From positions 308,018 through 372,017 of the forward strand of contig JAGFNQ010004756.1 in assembly GCA_024364735.1 (NCBI GenBank): 64,000 bases of DNA, written 5' to 3'. The notes under the pieces were generated by a model, which saw only the letters and a list, made by a program, of their open reading frames with translations, ran no database searches and was not told where the DNA came from. Source of the stretch: Boesenbergia rotunda. Taxonomy: Eukaryota > Streptophyta > Magnoliopsida > Zingiberales > Zingiberaceae. Position 1 is the stretch's first letter. Each line of letters opens with the position of its first letter. Shown one piece after another: positions 11,625 to 24,300 of the stretch. The position numbers were made by a program, and so were the translations under genes.

Positions 11625-12360
11625 CGGCCTCCAGATTCTCTGCGACGAGGATCAACAGCTCCGTCGAACAGGTCGAGGTCGCTACTTCCCTTGTTTTGTC
11701 GCTGCTGTAGCAATCCCGTGTAAAGACAGATGAGCAAGAGAGAGAAGTCGCTGAGGCGGCGAAAAACGGCCTCGCGAGTGGACACGTATCGTGCTTCTAA
11801 AATCAGCATTGTATTGCGTCAGAAATTCCGCCGCACCTGCCTTTTCATTGGGGGAGACTTCGGGACCCTCAGCATAATCCAATCGAAAGATCATGTATTT
11901 GACACAAGAAACGTAAGCTTCTCAACATGCTCCGCTGGGCCTGCAAATTGGGCAGGGTTAAGGCCCAACAAAGAAAAGCTTGGTTGATTTGACATCGCTA
12001 TTCCATGTTATATACCAAACAGGATGATACGTCGTCGCAACGATGCTTCCAAAAGAAATGAAAGTCTGTTGTATGCTTTCAGCATTAGACAAGAGGATAA
12101 GGATCTGTTTGTAGGCCAACTCAATCGTGTTTTTTTGACGTTTCTGTCGTGCCAGTGCTTCAGCAGGTATAAGTTGTGGGTTCCTTAATTGGAATAGTCA
12201 CCCCAAGTAAACGCAAAGATATTCAACACTCGGCAAGAGGCAAAGCACGGTGGATCGTACAGCGCGAGCGTTCGATTCTCCAGCAGCGCCCTTTTGGATG
12301 CCGGCGATGATTGAAAATCTAGTGCGCTGGTCGCCGGATTGCAGGTTGATTCATTTTCCG
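11625..12360. other. Promoter side of the myosin-binding gene and intergenic DNA
   Basis: 5' leader and upstream DNA of the - strand gene. It contains CT-rich stretches but no TATA box placed well enough to claim and no other gene. Confidence 0.4.
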
Positions 12361-12369
12361 AATTCACTG

Positions 12370-12545
12370 GAGTGAAATATAAAAAAAAAATAATTAACGA
12401 GGTTTTTTTAATCTTGGGCGGCCGGTCTGGTTTCACGGAAGTTTTCCACCGGCCGCTAGGATAAATCGAGAAGTGCTCGTAGTGGATGATCTAGAAACCT
12501 AACGTTTCAAGGTTCGCATCCCTGAAGTGAAATATGAGATCTATC
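12370..12545 (+). mobile_element. tRNA-derived SINE, family B, copy 1
   Basis: A pol III-like promoter can be read: an A-box-like TGCTCGTAGTGG at 12474-12485 and a B-box-like GGTTCGCATCC at 12511-12521, about 25 bp apart. The whole ~150-bp block, including ACGAGGTTTTTT, GGCCGGTCTGGTTTCACG and GATAAATCGAGAAG, recurs with divergence at about 56440-56590. Two dispersed copies plus an internal promoter support a SINE. Target duplications were not identified. Confidence 0.6.
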
Positions 12546-13023
12546 AAATGTCTGGATTAATTGATTCACGTCCCTAAATTTGATTTAGGCACTGATTTTG
12601 TTTTAAAAGTTAATTAATATTTTTTTTAAATTTAAAATCCTAAATATATATATTATATAGGATGAACAACTAAAATTTTTTAATTTTATTTTTTTTAGCT
12701 TTAGCATTATAGCGCAACCACTAAACTCTAAATATAAAATACAATTAGCTCAACCCCGAAACTAAAAATAAAAATAAAAATAATATAAAATACTATTAGG
12801 CATCTTAAATATATACCCCCATAAATACTTAAATTTTTTTTAAACTGAACACTATACCTCAATCTCTAAATTCTAAAAACAAAATCTAATTAACTTAATC
12901 CCAAAGCTAACAAAAATAAATAAATAAAAAACTGTTGTAATGAATCCAAACGCTTATATTATTTCAGGGGCTTAGATCTTGATCACGCACGAGTTCACAA
13001 CGAAAGATCTGCAACATATCAAA
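12546..13023. other. AT-rich spacer, no gene seen
   Basis: Low-complexity A/T-rich DNA with repeated phrases of the CTCTAAATTCTAAAA kind, loosely similar to 18690-18970. No gene. Confidence 0.4.
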
Positions 13024-13743
13024 ACTATAATTATATTCATAAAATTTTGGATTTAGATAGGAAAAGGAGATATAAATAGACAAGTAATAATAAATTTAAA
13101 AGACTAATTCTACCCTAGATAAATTCTACACTTATATAAATAATTTTTTATTATATACTAATATCCCCTCTTAAACTCATAATGCTTTAATAGAAAACAT
13201 TGACAGTTTGTTAACTAGAAACTTAAATTGTGCAGTAGAATGCACCTTGGGAACAAGTCTGCAATTTACATGAAAGATGAGATAAATGAAAAAATAATGG
13301 TGTCATTCTGATAGTGATGTCGAGTGAGATGACAATTAATCTCGATATGCTTAGTGCGTTCATGAAAAATAGAATTGTGAGCAATTTGAATGATACCTGA
13401 GTTGTCACAATGCATAGGAGTAGGGTTCAAGAGAAAAACACCCATATTGATAAGTAACCAACGTAACCAAACAATTTCAGTAATAGTAAAGGTCATACTG
13501 TTTTGGTAGAAGAATGAGAGACAATATTTTGCTTTTGACTCTTCCAAAATATAAGAGAATCTTCTAAGAAAATACAAAATCCTATGGTAGACTATGATCT
13601 GTCCACCCCAATCTACATGTGAATAGGCACATAGCTCTAATGTAAAAATAGAAGGATAAAGAAGACTATGGAACTAGGTACAACGAAGATATCGAATGAT
13701 GCGAAACACAGTTTCCCAATGTACTGAAGTAGGAGAATAAGCT

Positions 13744-13859
13744 GCCCCCAGGGCTATGGTGCAGCGGTAGGGCTATTAGTCACTATCCGAGGCATCCTCG
13801 GTTCGATCCCTAGCTACGGCGCATTTGCAGGAATTTCTCCTCCAAATAGGGCGAACCAC

Positions 13860-13887
<28 letters not shown>
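13744..13887 (+). mobile_element. tRNA-derived SINE, family A, with perfect target duplication
   Basis: The A box TGGTGCAGCGG is at 13757-13767 and the B box GGTTCGATCCC at 13800-13810. A 29-base poly-A tail ends at 13887. The insert is flanked by the perfect 15-bp direct repeat GTAGGAGAATAAGCT (13729-13743 and 13888-13902), proving target-primed insertion into the Copia-1 RT region. A related, more decayed copy lies at 54139-54225. Confidence 0.93.
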
Positions 13888-13890
<3 letters not shown>

Positions 13891-15227
13891 GGAGAATAAG
13901 CTACTTTAAGTCTCAAAAAATAACGCAAAAGACCCAAACCTTTCATTTCAAACTCACGAGTCAAATGCAATTTTAATTCTTTTATTCCAATTATATCATC
14001 CTCTGTAATAATCATGTCATCAACATAATGAGAGAGTAACGTGCGACTTGACGAAGTACAACAAAAAAAGAGAGCAGAGTTATGCCGACTAGGAAGAAAA
14101 CCAAGAGATCCAATAACAATAGACAACTTGTCAAACCAAACTCGAGGAGTTTGTTTAAGGCCAAGAGTCTTTTTTTAGTTTGCAAACTTCACCAGGATTG
14201 TGAGTGACACCTGGTGGAGGCATCATATAAACTTCTTCTTAAAGATTTCCATTTTAAAAAGTATTTTAACATATCCATCTAAAAAATAGACCATTGACAA
14301 ACAGATGCAACTGCAATGAGAGTATGGATAGTAACAAACTTGGAAACTAGAGCAAAGGTTTCCTCATAATTTATGTCATATTGTTAGGAAAATCTTTTAC
14401 CAACCAAACGAGCTTTATACCGCTCAACTGACCCATCAGATTTAGTTTTGATCTTATACACCCATCGAAAATCAATCGCGCGATTCCCCAAAGGAAGAGG
14501 AACAAGATCTCAACTACTTGTTTGATATAAAACAGAAAATTCTTCCACCATAGTCTGCTGCCAAAGAGGGTCAAGAGCAGCCTCTCTATAAAGGAGTGCT
14601 CAGACAATTGGTGAATAGAAGCCAAAAAGGAAGAAAAAGAACTAGAATAAGTATAATTCTTAAAATCAGGCAATTGAGTAGACTTACAGATAGTTGAGGG
14701 TAACGAGGAGGAGGATCCGCTATCACAAGAGCATTATGGGAAGCAGTAGAAGCAGGGGGATCATCAAAAAGCTGATGACCAGAATCTGTATGAGTGTCAA
14801 ACCTGCAAATAGCATTATTAGAAGAAGAGATGCTAGGGTGGTCTAATTGTGGGGAAACTGTTGGGACCTTGTCGATTAGCTAAAGGGGGTGAATAGTTTC
14901 TTTTCGATTTTCTTCCTACAAATGTTAGCAAGCGCAAGCGGAAAACTAAAACAATGCTAACACTCAACCTTTACGTGGTTTGGAGATGATACTCCTACTC
15001 CACGGCTGTCCATAAGGTGGACAATTCCGATCCTTCGGTGAATGACTCTCCGGAACACCTTTGCCTAGCTATTGTCGCTCCTTGTGGGTGGAGAAACCTC
15101 GCCACAATCCCTTGACAACTTCTGAGCACTTGTAGACTACTAACAAAATTTGCCCAAGCTTGTTTCGCCAAGGAACCAAAGTCAAAAACGAGCCCTCTTA
15201 AATAGTGCTCGATACTGTTCTGACTGT

Positions 15228-15395
15228 TACCAGTCGACTGGTGCTAACACCAGTCGACCGGTCCTCGCGATTTTGAATGTCGCAGCCTGACGATTCAAAT
15301 TCTGGCCGACACCAGTCGATTGATGCAAGGATCAATCGACTGATCTTTCTGTGCACTACATCAGTCGACTGATCCAAGCATCAGTCGACTGCCAC
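15228..15395. repeat. CAGTCGACTG palindrome array
   Basis: Six copies of a 10-14 bp palindrome around GTCGAC or its variants (AGTCGACTGG, AGTCGACCGG, AGTCGATTGA, AATCGACTGA, AGTCGACTGA twice), spaced 15-60 bp apart inside the solo LTR. Confidence 0.85.
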
Positions 15396-15506
15396 CTAAG
15401 GCTTCCCTTCCCGAGTATAATTCTCTAAGCCCTAGTATTTCCCTTCCCGAGTACAATTCTCTCAGCACTCGAATCCTCACGACTTAGCTGACTCTTCATC
15501 TTGCAG

Positions 15507-15850
15507 CCTCGACCTGTTGCCTTCAAGCCTTCTTCGACATTGGCTCTCGTCCCTCAGATGCATGCAAGCCCATGACTCGTCTCCCATGCCATCCTTCGCG
15601 TATGCCTCGATGTGCGCTTTTCTCGGCTCATCGTTCCTGCTTCCAGCAGCCTCTACCTGTTGCCTTCAAGCCTTTTTCGACTTCGGCTCTCGTCCCTCGA
15701 ATGCATGCAAGCCCACAGCTCGTCTCCCCATGTCATCCTTCGCGTATGCCTCGAAGTGCACTTCCCTCGGCTCATCGTCCCTGCTTTGTCCACGGTCTCT
15801 CGGATGCATGCAAGCTCACAGCTTGTCGCCCATGCCATCCTTCGCCGGAC
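15507..15850 (+). repeat. Tandem duplication in solo LTR copy 1
   Basis: Two and a half copies of a unit of about 145 bp. It carries TGTTGCCTTCAAGCCTT, GGCTCTCGTCCCTC, GATGCATGCAAGC and CCATCCTTCGCGTATGCCTC. The three overlapping open frames here are by-products of the repeat, not genes. Confidence 0.8.
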
Positions 15851-18114
15851 CCGAAGACGTCCAACTAAGTCTATGTGTATCCTGCAAACCTGTACACTCA
15901 AATATACATATTAGCTAGATCAAGATGAAACCCTAACTTAATCATATTGTCACACACATCAAAATCCATGATCTACCCGATCACTTGGGTCGATTGCACC
16001 AACAAAAACATGAGACATCATATCATCGGAGTCTGTGCAAAAAAGATCAATACGAGTGAGATTAGATTTTCTAACATTAGGAGTGTTAGAAGGAATGGAA
16101 TAGAATGAAATGCGTTCAAGAAAAATAACATGACGTGAGACGTAGAGTTTTTGACTAATTGGATCATAACATCGATATCCTTTTTAACCCTCACCAAAGC
16201 CAAGGAAAACACAAATAGTGGACCGAGAACTAAGCTTACTACGTTCAACATGAGGATGGAGGACAAAATATGTGGATCCAAAAACTCTTAAGACAGAATA
16301 ATCAGGAATATAACCATATAGTTTTTCAAAAGGAGACAAACTAGATATAATAGAAGATGGAATTTTATTGATAGAATAGACTGCAATAAGAATAGCTTCC
16401 CTCCAGAACTCGCTATCAGCATATGCAGATAACAAGATAGAACGTGTAGTTTCAACGATATGTGTATGTTTTCTTTTAGCAACACCATTTTATTCAGGAG
16501 TATCAGTATAAGAACTTTGATGGACTGTACCATCTGAGGCAAAGGCAAGTAGTTCAAAAAAAAAGATTAGATGTTTATTCACCACCCAAATTAGATCGAA
16601 ACCATTTAATAACAGCATTATGTTGAGTTTTTACCATAGCACGAAACATATGATAGATAATAAGGAAATCACAACGATGTTTCATAAGATAGACTAAGTA
16701 TAATGAGTTCAATCATCAATAAAAAACATAGTAACGGGATCCACCCGATATACAAATCGAAGATGGACCCCACACATCAGAATGAACTAATTCAAACTGT
16801 GCAAGAGAAACAGAGATACTTTTATAGAAAGGTAAGGCAGAGAATTTTGTTAATTTATAACTACAACAATATGAAATATTATGAGTTTGCAATTTTCCTA
16901 AATTTCTTTTAGAAGCTAAGAATTTCAAACGAGAAGAAGAAACATGTTCAAGACGAGAATGCCACAAATAAAAATCAAAAGAAGCAGAGTTTAACCGAAA
17001 AGATGACAAAACAATACTGGATGTTGTAATATCTGGAAGTTTTAGTTGTTCTAATATATATAGTCCCCTCTGTCTACGACCTATCCTAATCTGCTTCTGA
17101 GATCGCGGATTCTACACATAACAAGAAGATGAAGTAAAAGAAACTGAGAAACCTGAATCACATTATTGACCAACCGAGACAAGATTCAAAGTAAGATTAG
17201 GAATATGATATAGATTAGACAGAGACAAATTAGATGTAGAAATAGCTGCGATCATGACCGACATAGAAGAAGTAGAATTTATAAATATAAAAGATTTGAT
17301 ATTAGGCGACATATGATGCGGAGTTCCAGAATCAAGGATCCAGATAGTGGAAGGTATATCTGAGATACCATTAAACGACAAACCTTTGTAAGAAGAAGTA
17401 GACATGATATATGGATGAAATGCAAGAAACGTTTGAAACTGTTCGGCAAGAGCTGCAATTGTGGCTTTGGATGATTGAGTCTCTACAGAGTCTGCAAGAG
17501 GAACTACTGCTGCCATATTGGATGCTCCAAATTTAAAGAATTATTGTTGTGATGGACTATCGAATTTCCAAGGAGAAGACAGAATTAATAGTCATACTTT
17601 TCAGTCGTCAGGTGGATTTAAAGAACTCAAAATCCGATCTCCACAATTCAAACTGTAGCCCTAAGCGCGAAGAACATTCCCTCAAAGTTTCAAGGCGATC
17701 TAATGGTTAAAACCTAAGAAAATATAATTCTTTTGCAGTGGGTCGATTTTTTTTAAACCAATAATGACATAGAAAATACAGAAGAAATCTTATAATGATC
17801 GGGCTTCAGACATTTGAAAATCACAAATCTCGACGATGGCATTAAAATCCTTCCAAATTCTTTTCGATTCGGCAAAACCTCACTCTGATGCCATGAAAAG
17901 AATATCAATATAATTTTAAAATGATGCAAAGACGAGGAGAGAGAGATAATAAAAAGAATAAAATAAATGACGACTAGATAATTGTATTCATAAAACTTCA
18001 AGTTTATATAGAAAAAGGATATATAAATACAAATGTAATAATAAATTTAAAAGACTAATTCTATCATAGATAAATTCTACCCTTATATAAATAATATTTT
18101 ATTATATACTAACA

Positions 18115-18689
18115 CAATGCATGTATGACATTTTTTCTCCGATGAGAAGCAGACCTAAGAATGTTGACTATTTGAATAGGTCTGCATCAGTGCTTCCTGA
18201 TTCCCTTCATTTGTATTGGTCCAAAATAGATAAGATTATACTATTGTAGAGATATCTAAATTTATTCGGTCTTAACAATACTATCCACAAGGCAAATCTT
18301 GAAGTGTGAGGGGCTCCTCGTACAACGACCAACGTTCCAGATTTTTCATTTCATCGTAGGAAAATGTTGCACCATAACTAAGATTTGAACCGCGAGTGCT
18401 TAGTAAACTATTTAGGCCATCCCTAATGGTGAACTAAATTGTTATGTTTATTAATTTTTTTGGGGTCCATTGATATGTGACTATATATAGAGAGAATTGC
18501 TATGTTGCGAATGGTGCATTGTGCGCTTGTTCGCGCCAGACTCGAGGCACTTCCCATGCATGGAAGGCGTTTCGAATCATTTTTTAAAAAAAAATAGTGA
18601 TTGAGGTGCCTCAATCATTTTTAGTTTTTTTTTCTTTTTTTAAAAATCAATATTTCATTAAATAAATCTAAATATATATGATATAAGCC
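18115..18689. other. Intergenic, no gene seen
   Basis: No gene or complete element. The sequence around 18480-18620 (GTGCCTC motifs, poly-A) looks like an old repeat but no boundary could be fixed. Confidence 0.35.
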
Positions 18690-18970
18690 GTGAGTATCTA
18701 AAATTTATTATCCTGAATACTATAATCCAAAAAAGAAGACTGAATCTTAGAGAAAAAATCTTATTAATGTAAACTCATTATAACTCAACCCCTAGATTCT
18801 AAAATCTTAAATACTAAACACTTGTAATATACCTAGTGAACATCAAAAAATTGTTATCTTGAACATTATAATCCAAGAGGGAAGACTGGACCTTAGAGGA
18901 AAAATCTTATTGGCTTAAACTCCCTATAACCCAACCCTTAAATCTTAAAATTTTAAATCCTAAATATATC
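18690..18970 (+). repeat. Imperfect tandem duplication, ~145-bp unit
   Basis: Two diverged copies (about 18690-18835 and 18838-18970). They share TATAATCCAA, GAAGACTG, CTTAGAG, AAAAATCTTATT and TAACTCAACCC-type blocks in the same order. A/T-rich and non-coding. Confidence 0.7.
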
Positions 18971-19880
18971 CAAAAAATTAAAAAAAAACAAAAAAAATCT
19001 CATTCTATTTAATGGACTCAAGGGGCGCGTGTATGTATATATATATATATATATTTATATTATTATCTAATAAATTTACTTTTAGGTTTATCACTGAGAA
19101 TATCCTTGTGAGTATATAATTTTATATGACAGATAATATGGTAAAAATAAATCTACATTTTAGGTTATCATTGGGATGTCTTATGTGTTTGCCAAACCCT
19201 CATTTATTATTATTTTCAGTTTACATAAGATATCGAATTCTTCGAACCGATTAATCCTAGGATTACAGACCTGGCTCCATTAAATATTTTTTTTAATAAA
19301 TTTATAATTTTTGTTATGTATTTTCAATATAAAATTTTATTTATAATTTTACAATCCCAATAGATATGAAGGGTCGAGTTATCTATCTTTGGGATTAATT
19401 GGACTGCAAGTTTAAATGTTAGATTATCAAAATAAATAAATAAATAAATAAGGGAGGTGCCTCAGAGCCATGACAAAGTACTTATAAAAATTTCAATCTT
19501 AGGATAAAGAATATTTTAAAATTCGACCTTTAAAATATACCAGAATTGTATTCTATATTTATTTGATAGGTGATAAAGAAAAAATCATTTATTTTCAAAA
19601 TTAACCAAGACAAATTTGATAATCTGAAATGAATTATCAGAAAGAGTAATGATAGGGAGAGTGAATTTGGGAGAGTGAATGGGAGAGTGAATGATGTGGC
19701 AGTTATTGTATACACGTCCGATCGCCGATCGGACATCACCGGCGGCCTCTGATCACCGTCCCGAATCAAACTATGTCCTAAGAAGATCGGTGAACTCATC
19801 GGGAATCGCCGCAATTATGATCTCGTCGCATTCACCGTCAATCCGGCGAGATCTCAATTATCGGCGACCCTGCCGGGTTC

Positions 19881-20241
19881 TGTTGGTGTCTAAGCATGAA
19901 AACGAATTGCAAAAGAAATGATTTTATACTTACAGCGATTTCAACTTCTTGGTTCTTCTTCTCTTTTCTTCTTCTTCTGCTCACTGTCGTGAGAGCGTCA
20001 CCGGACTGATCTCAAATCTCTTTCACAAGCCAAATCCCTCACCGATTGAAGCTCCTCTCCTTCTTAGTCGTCTTCCTACGGATTGCAATTGGACGCCCTT
20101 TTATAGGGAGAAGAAGAAGACGGTTTCCTTACCACTCTTCAATGACATTCAAGACGAGGTAACGTCAACATTCAAAACGATTCATCAATGGCAACGAAGG
20201 TTAGTAACGCCTTCGATTGATTAATGTTTGTAACGCCAACA
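19881..20241 (-). repeat. Copia-2 3' LTR
   Basis: 361 bp, TGTTGG...CCAACA, nearly identical to 27125-27482. The polypurine tract sits just outside it at 20242-20251. Confidence 0.95.
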
Positions 20242-21340
20242 TCTCCCACTCGTCCAATTCTATCCATATAGGTCATCTAGTCACTAAGACTATGTAAGGA
20301 AGTCACAAAGACCATATAGGAGCATTCAACTCATACTTCAGGGAAAATGGTTCGTGCGACAGCAAGCACACTGAGCAATTAATGCTAAGAAAGTTGTTAC
20401 ACTTAACTTAGCTGCTCTATCGAACGAATCAGAGACATCAATAACTTGTCATTACCCCAGATTAAATATTTACATCAATATGAACATCTCTAATCCCTCA
20501 CATGACATCTGTGTCAAGAGCATGTTCGTCATCTCAAATCAATACTTTTATTCACAATCACATTTTTAAGTACTTAACAAAAATGTAACTGGTCGACCAG
20601 TGAATAAGTATTACAGATGTAAACCAATTTTAAACTTCCTTTTCAGCTAGAATCTATTCATTCTAATCAGTTGCTTTCCTAGTTATGCTCCATAGACCGA
20701 ATCATCCATAGTCAATAGGATACACACTAAAGTAGCAAACACGGATTAAAACTTCAAGTAGACAGCTAAATAGTCACTTAGGGTAAGATTGAGATTAACT
20801 GATAATCTCAAGGGTCTCACATAGTAGAGAAGCAGGGATCCTTTCTCCTACTACCCTTATTGTCGCTATAGCACATGTGGTATGAATCACATGCTACGAT
20901 GTTTTTCTCTTTACCAAAAAGAGTGCATGTTTTTCTCAAATATCTAACATCGTACAGATTTCGATCTAGACATACCTAACGTCTAATCCGAATTCAACTT
21001 ATGAATTCTAATCTGGCTTTAAACAGGTTTAGTAAATGGTGGGTGCATTTACTTCGATCATTACATAAATGATCTCATCTTGATACAAAATCAAGGCGAC
21101 CTCAACTTATGAGTATGTCTCTCTTTACAACTACATAAGCTGTCTCATAAGTAATGGTCTTACCTCTATTTATACTCAACAAATAGAGACGATTGTCCAT
21201 GTGAGTGGACCAATCTCAGCCTGCCAACATGCTCATCGAGACTTTTTCAAATGTAACAAATACATTCACACTGAATAGATCATGACATTTCATTTAAATA
21301 ATAGTCTTTACAATTTGTTACATCTTGCGTAGTCCCAAAG
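20242..21340 (-). other. Copia-2 3' non-coding region
   Basis: About 1.1 kb between the end of the RNase H frame and the polypurine tract. No ORF of note. Long 3' non-coding regions are common in Copia elements. Confidence 0.6.
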
Positions 21341-24300
21341 ACTTCACATGTTCATAAAATGACTCTTTAGTCAACGGCTTAGTAAAAGGATCTGCAAGCA
21401 TTGCACGAGTAGGGATGTACTCAATAATTATCTTTTTCTTGTCAACAATATCCCTTACAAAATTGTATTTAATCTCTATATGCTTGCCTTTGCTGTGATA
21501 TTTAGGGAGTGTTTGGGAGAGCTTCTGCTAGCTGCTTTTTAGATTCTGGCTACACAGAAGCACTTTTGAGTGTTTGTGAATACCAGATTCTGCTTTAACT
21601 TCTATAACTTTTAGCCAAAAGCTGGAAGCAAGAATTTGATGCTTCTATCTGCTTCTGCTTTTCTATTTATGAAATAATATTTAAATAATATAACAATTTA
21701 CCTTATTACCCTTGACTTAATTTTATCTCTCACCTCATTCATTCACGTCAAATCGGCGGAGGCGGAGCGGAGGCGAAGGTGATTTTTATATTTTTATATT
21801 TTTATATTTTTAAATAAATTTTATATTTTTATATAATTTATATTTTCAGAATTATATATATATATTATATTTATATAAATTATATAATGTTTATTTTTTA
21901 TTAATTTTTTATATTTTTTATAAATTATATTATTTTCAGAATTTATTTTTTATATAAATTATATTTTATTAATAGTATCGAAATTATATTTAAATAATTA
22001 AAAAATGATTAATTTATATAGTTTAAGGATATTATTGTCATTTAATTAAAAATTAAGCTTGGAAGTACTTATTCTCCCAAACACTCAAACTTTATCTTGT
22101 ATCAGCTTTTGGCTTCTATTTCCAAACACTGTCTACTTTAGCTTCTTACTAACTTCAAGATAATCACTACAAGAATCACTTTTCAAGAAGCAAAAGCACT
22201 CTCAAACACTCCCTTAGGATCCTTGGAAAAAGCTATAGCAGCTTGATTGTCACAACACACTGTAACAGGGCTTCCACTGTCCTCAACAATCTTCAGATGC
22301 TTTAGGAACCTTCTCAACCAGACAGCTTCTTGTACAGCCGCTGCACAAGCCACATACTCGGCCTCCATTGTCGACAGTGCTACACAAGCCTGTTTCTTGC
22401 TGTTCCAAGAAATGGTACCTCCATTCAGCAAATAAATATAGCCTGATGTGGATTTTCTGTCGTCAAGGTCCCCTGCCCAATCTGCATCTGTGTAGCCCTT
22501 CAAGCTCAATTTTGATCCTTGGAAGCAGAGACAATAATCTGTCGTTCCTTTGAGATATCTGAATATCCTTTTTACCGCATTCTAGTGTCTCAATCCTGGG
22601 TTTGACTGGAAACGACTAACTAGACGAGCTTTGTATTTATTAATCGATCCATCTGCCTTCCTCTTGATTTTGAGAATCCATTTATTCCCAATAGCCCTTC
22701 GGCCTGGAGGAAGATCGACTAAATCCAAAACCTGATTCTTTCTCATAGACTCCATCTCTTCATCCATTGCAATTCTTCATTTTTCTCTAACTGAGCATCT
22801 CAATGCTTCCTCAACCGTTCGAGGTTCTTCATCGTCAACTGGGAGAATCATTAATGCCTCATTTTCAATGTCAAACCTTCTCCGAGGAATAATCTTACGA
22901 TTACTTCTTCGCAGGTTTGACTGTTGAGAAACTAATTCACTTATAGGCAATTCACTTCCACTAGGCTGGCTAGATTCAGGTATCCCCTGTGATTCCTGAT
23001 CTGTTAATGGAGGAATAATATCCTCCTCCTCTATTGCAAATAGAGGAGTTGATTTATCAACTTCACCTCTTGTTGGGAACTCAGTTTCGAGAAAAGTAGC
23101 ATCTCTTGACTCAATTTTAGAGATGGTTCCATCTTGCTGATCACCAATAAAAACATAACCCTTAGAAGTATCAGAATATCTTACAAAGATACACTTCTTA
23201 CCTCTGGGTCTTAATTTTCCATATTTGTGAGTCTTATCATGAATATAAGCAGCTGACCCCCATGGTCTCAGATTACTCAAATCTGGTTTTCTGCCTGTCC
23301 AAAGTTCATATGGAGTAGATGGAATGGATTTAGAAGGTACCCGGTTAAGTATGTAGGTTGCAGCCAATAATGCATCTCCCCAATAGGAAATTGGCAAATT
23401 AGCTTGAGCCATCGTCGACCTAACCATTTCAAGAAGAGTTCGATTTCTTCTTTCAGCAACTCCATTTTGCTGTGGAGTTCCAGGGATAGTTAACTGTCTA
23501 ATAATCCCTTTTTCATTACATATTGTCTTGAACTGATCAGACAAGTATTCACCTCCATGGTCAGTGCGTAAGGTTTTAATCTTACGTTCCAATTGATTCT
23601 CAACTTCGTTCAAATAACGATTAAAGCAATCTAATGCTTCAGATTTATGAGAAATCAAATACACATGACCAAAACGCGTGAAATCATCAATAAATGTAAT
23701 GAAATATGAACTACCATTTCTAGCCTTCACGTTCATCGGGCCACAAATATCCGAATGAATCAATTGCAATGGTGAATCAGCCCTAATAGCCTTACCAAAC
23801 GGTTTCCTAGTTGCTTTTCCAGCAAGACAATGCTCACATATAGACAAGTCAACTTTAGCACGAGTGCCGAGCAGACCCTCTCTTGCTAATCTATTCATTC
23901 TTTCTTGTCCTATATGTCCCAATCTAGCATGCCAAATCTCATTATTAACCTCAGCATCACTAGTAAGAGCAATGTTTGAAAAACAACCATTATTTCCACA
24001 ATTAACATCTGGTTCTACATCAAGAACCATGAAACCGTTTGATAAAAAACCATATCCAATTAACACAGAGTCAATTTTAAGTTCTACACGACGACTGTAA
24101 AAATTCATACAATAACCCAATTCAAGAAGACAATTTACAGAAACCAAATTCCGTCGAATCTCAAGAGCATACAGGACATCATGCAGAAACAATGTACGCC
24201 CACCACCAGGTTGAGTTTGCAAGTGCCAATTCCTTTGACTTCAATTCTTGCATTGTTTCCCACATATATCCACTTATTGCCAGCTGGTACACGATGGTAC

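Larger units (their letters stand above)
14859..16004 (+). mobile_element. Solo LTR, family S, copy 1 (inside Copia-1)
   Basis: A 1,146-bp block beginning TGTTGGGACC and ending GCACCAACA. It is flanked by near-identical 5-mers GAAAC (14854-14858) and AAAAC (16005-16009). No internal retrotransposon region adjoins it, so it is a solo LTR. The first 350 bp (CTCCTACTCCACGG, GTCCATAAGGTGG, CTCCTTGTGGGTGG) are shared with the solo LTR at 58382-59333. A palindrome array (CCAGTCGACTGG, TCAGTCGACTGA) fills about 15228-15395, and a tandem ~140-bp duplication fills about 15507-15850. Confidence 0.85.
13266..17516 (-). pseudogene. Copia-1 pol remnants
   Basis: Broken frames in pol order. The protease, with WILDSGTPHHM, is at 17516-17163. 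The GAG-pre-integrase/integrase start (LWHSRLEHVS, ELVHSDVWGPS) is at 17009-16716. Integrase C-terminal and core pieces (FWREAILIAVYSINKIPSS, PFEKLYGYIPDY) are at about 16435-16184. A weak RT start is at about 14580-14380. The RT core with HYVDDMIIT and FEMKGLGLLRYFL is at about 14045-13930. RNase H, with MHCDNSGIIQIAHN and RTKHIEINCH, is at about 13430-13300. Frameshifts and stops separate all pieces and two insertions interrupt it, so it cannot be functional. Confidence 0.85.
13024..18114 (-). mobile_element. Decayed Ty1/Copia retrotransposon (Copia-1)
   Basis: Minus-strand element. The 5' LTR is 18114-17894, starting TGTTAGT and ending CTTTTCA. It is followed at once by a primer-binding site TGGCATCAGAGTG (17893-17881), close to the initiator-Met-tRNA complement used by Copia. 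The 3' LTR remnant is 13163-13024, preceded by a polypurine tract TTTAAGAGGGGA (13175-13164). Between them lie degraded protease, integrase, RT and RNase H pieces. A solo LTR (14859-16004) and a SINE (13744-13887) are inserted. Gag is nearly gone: only ~370 bp separate the primer-binding site from the protease piece. The far end of the 3' LTR is lost. Confidence 0.85.

Noticed and set aside
11156..11809. Several 70-220 codon frames overlapping exon 1 of the myosin-binding gene on both strands
   Set aside because: They are GC-rich shadows of the real exon. None shows family features, whereas the chosen frame has the MyoB7 N-terminus and a matching splice phase.
15517..15918. Ser/Cys-rich 133-codon frame
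   Set aside because: It lies in the tandem duplication of a solo LTR; three overlapping frames are all open because of the repeat.
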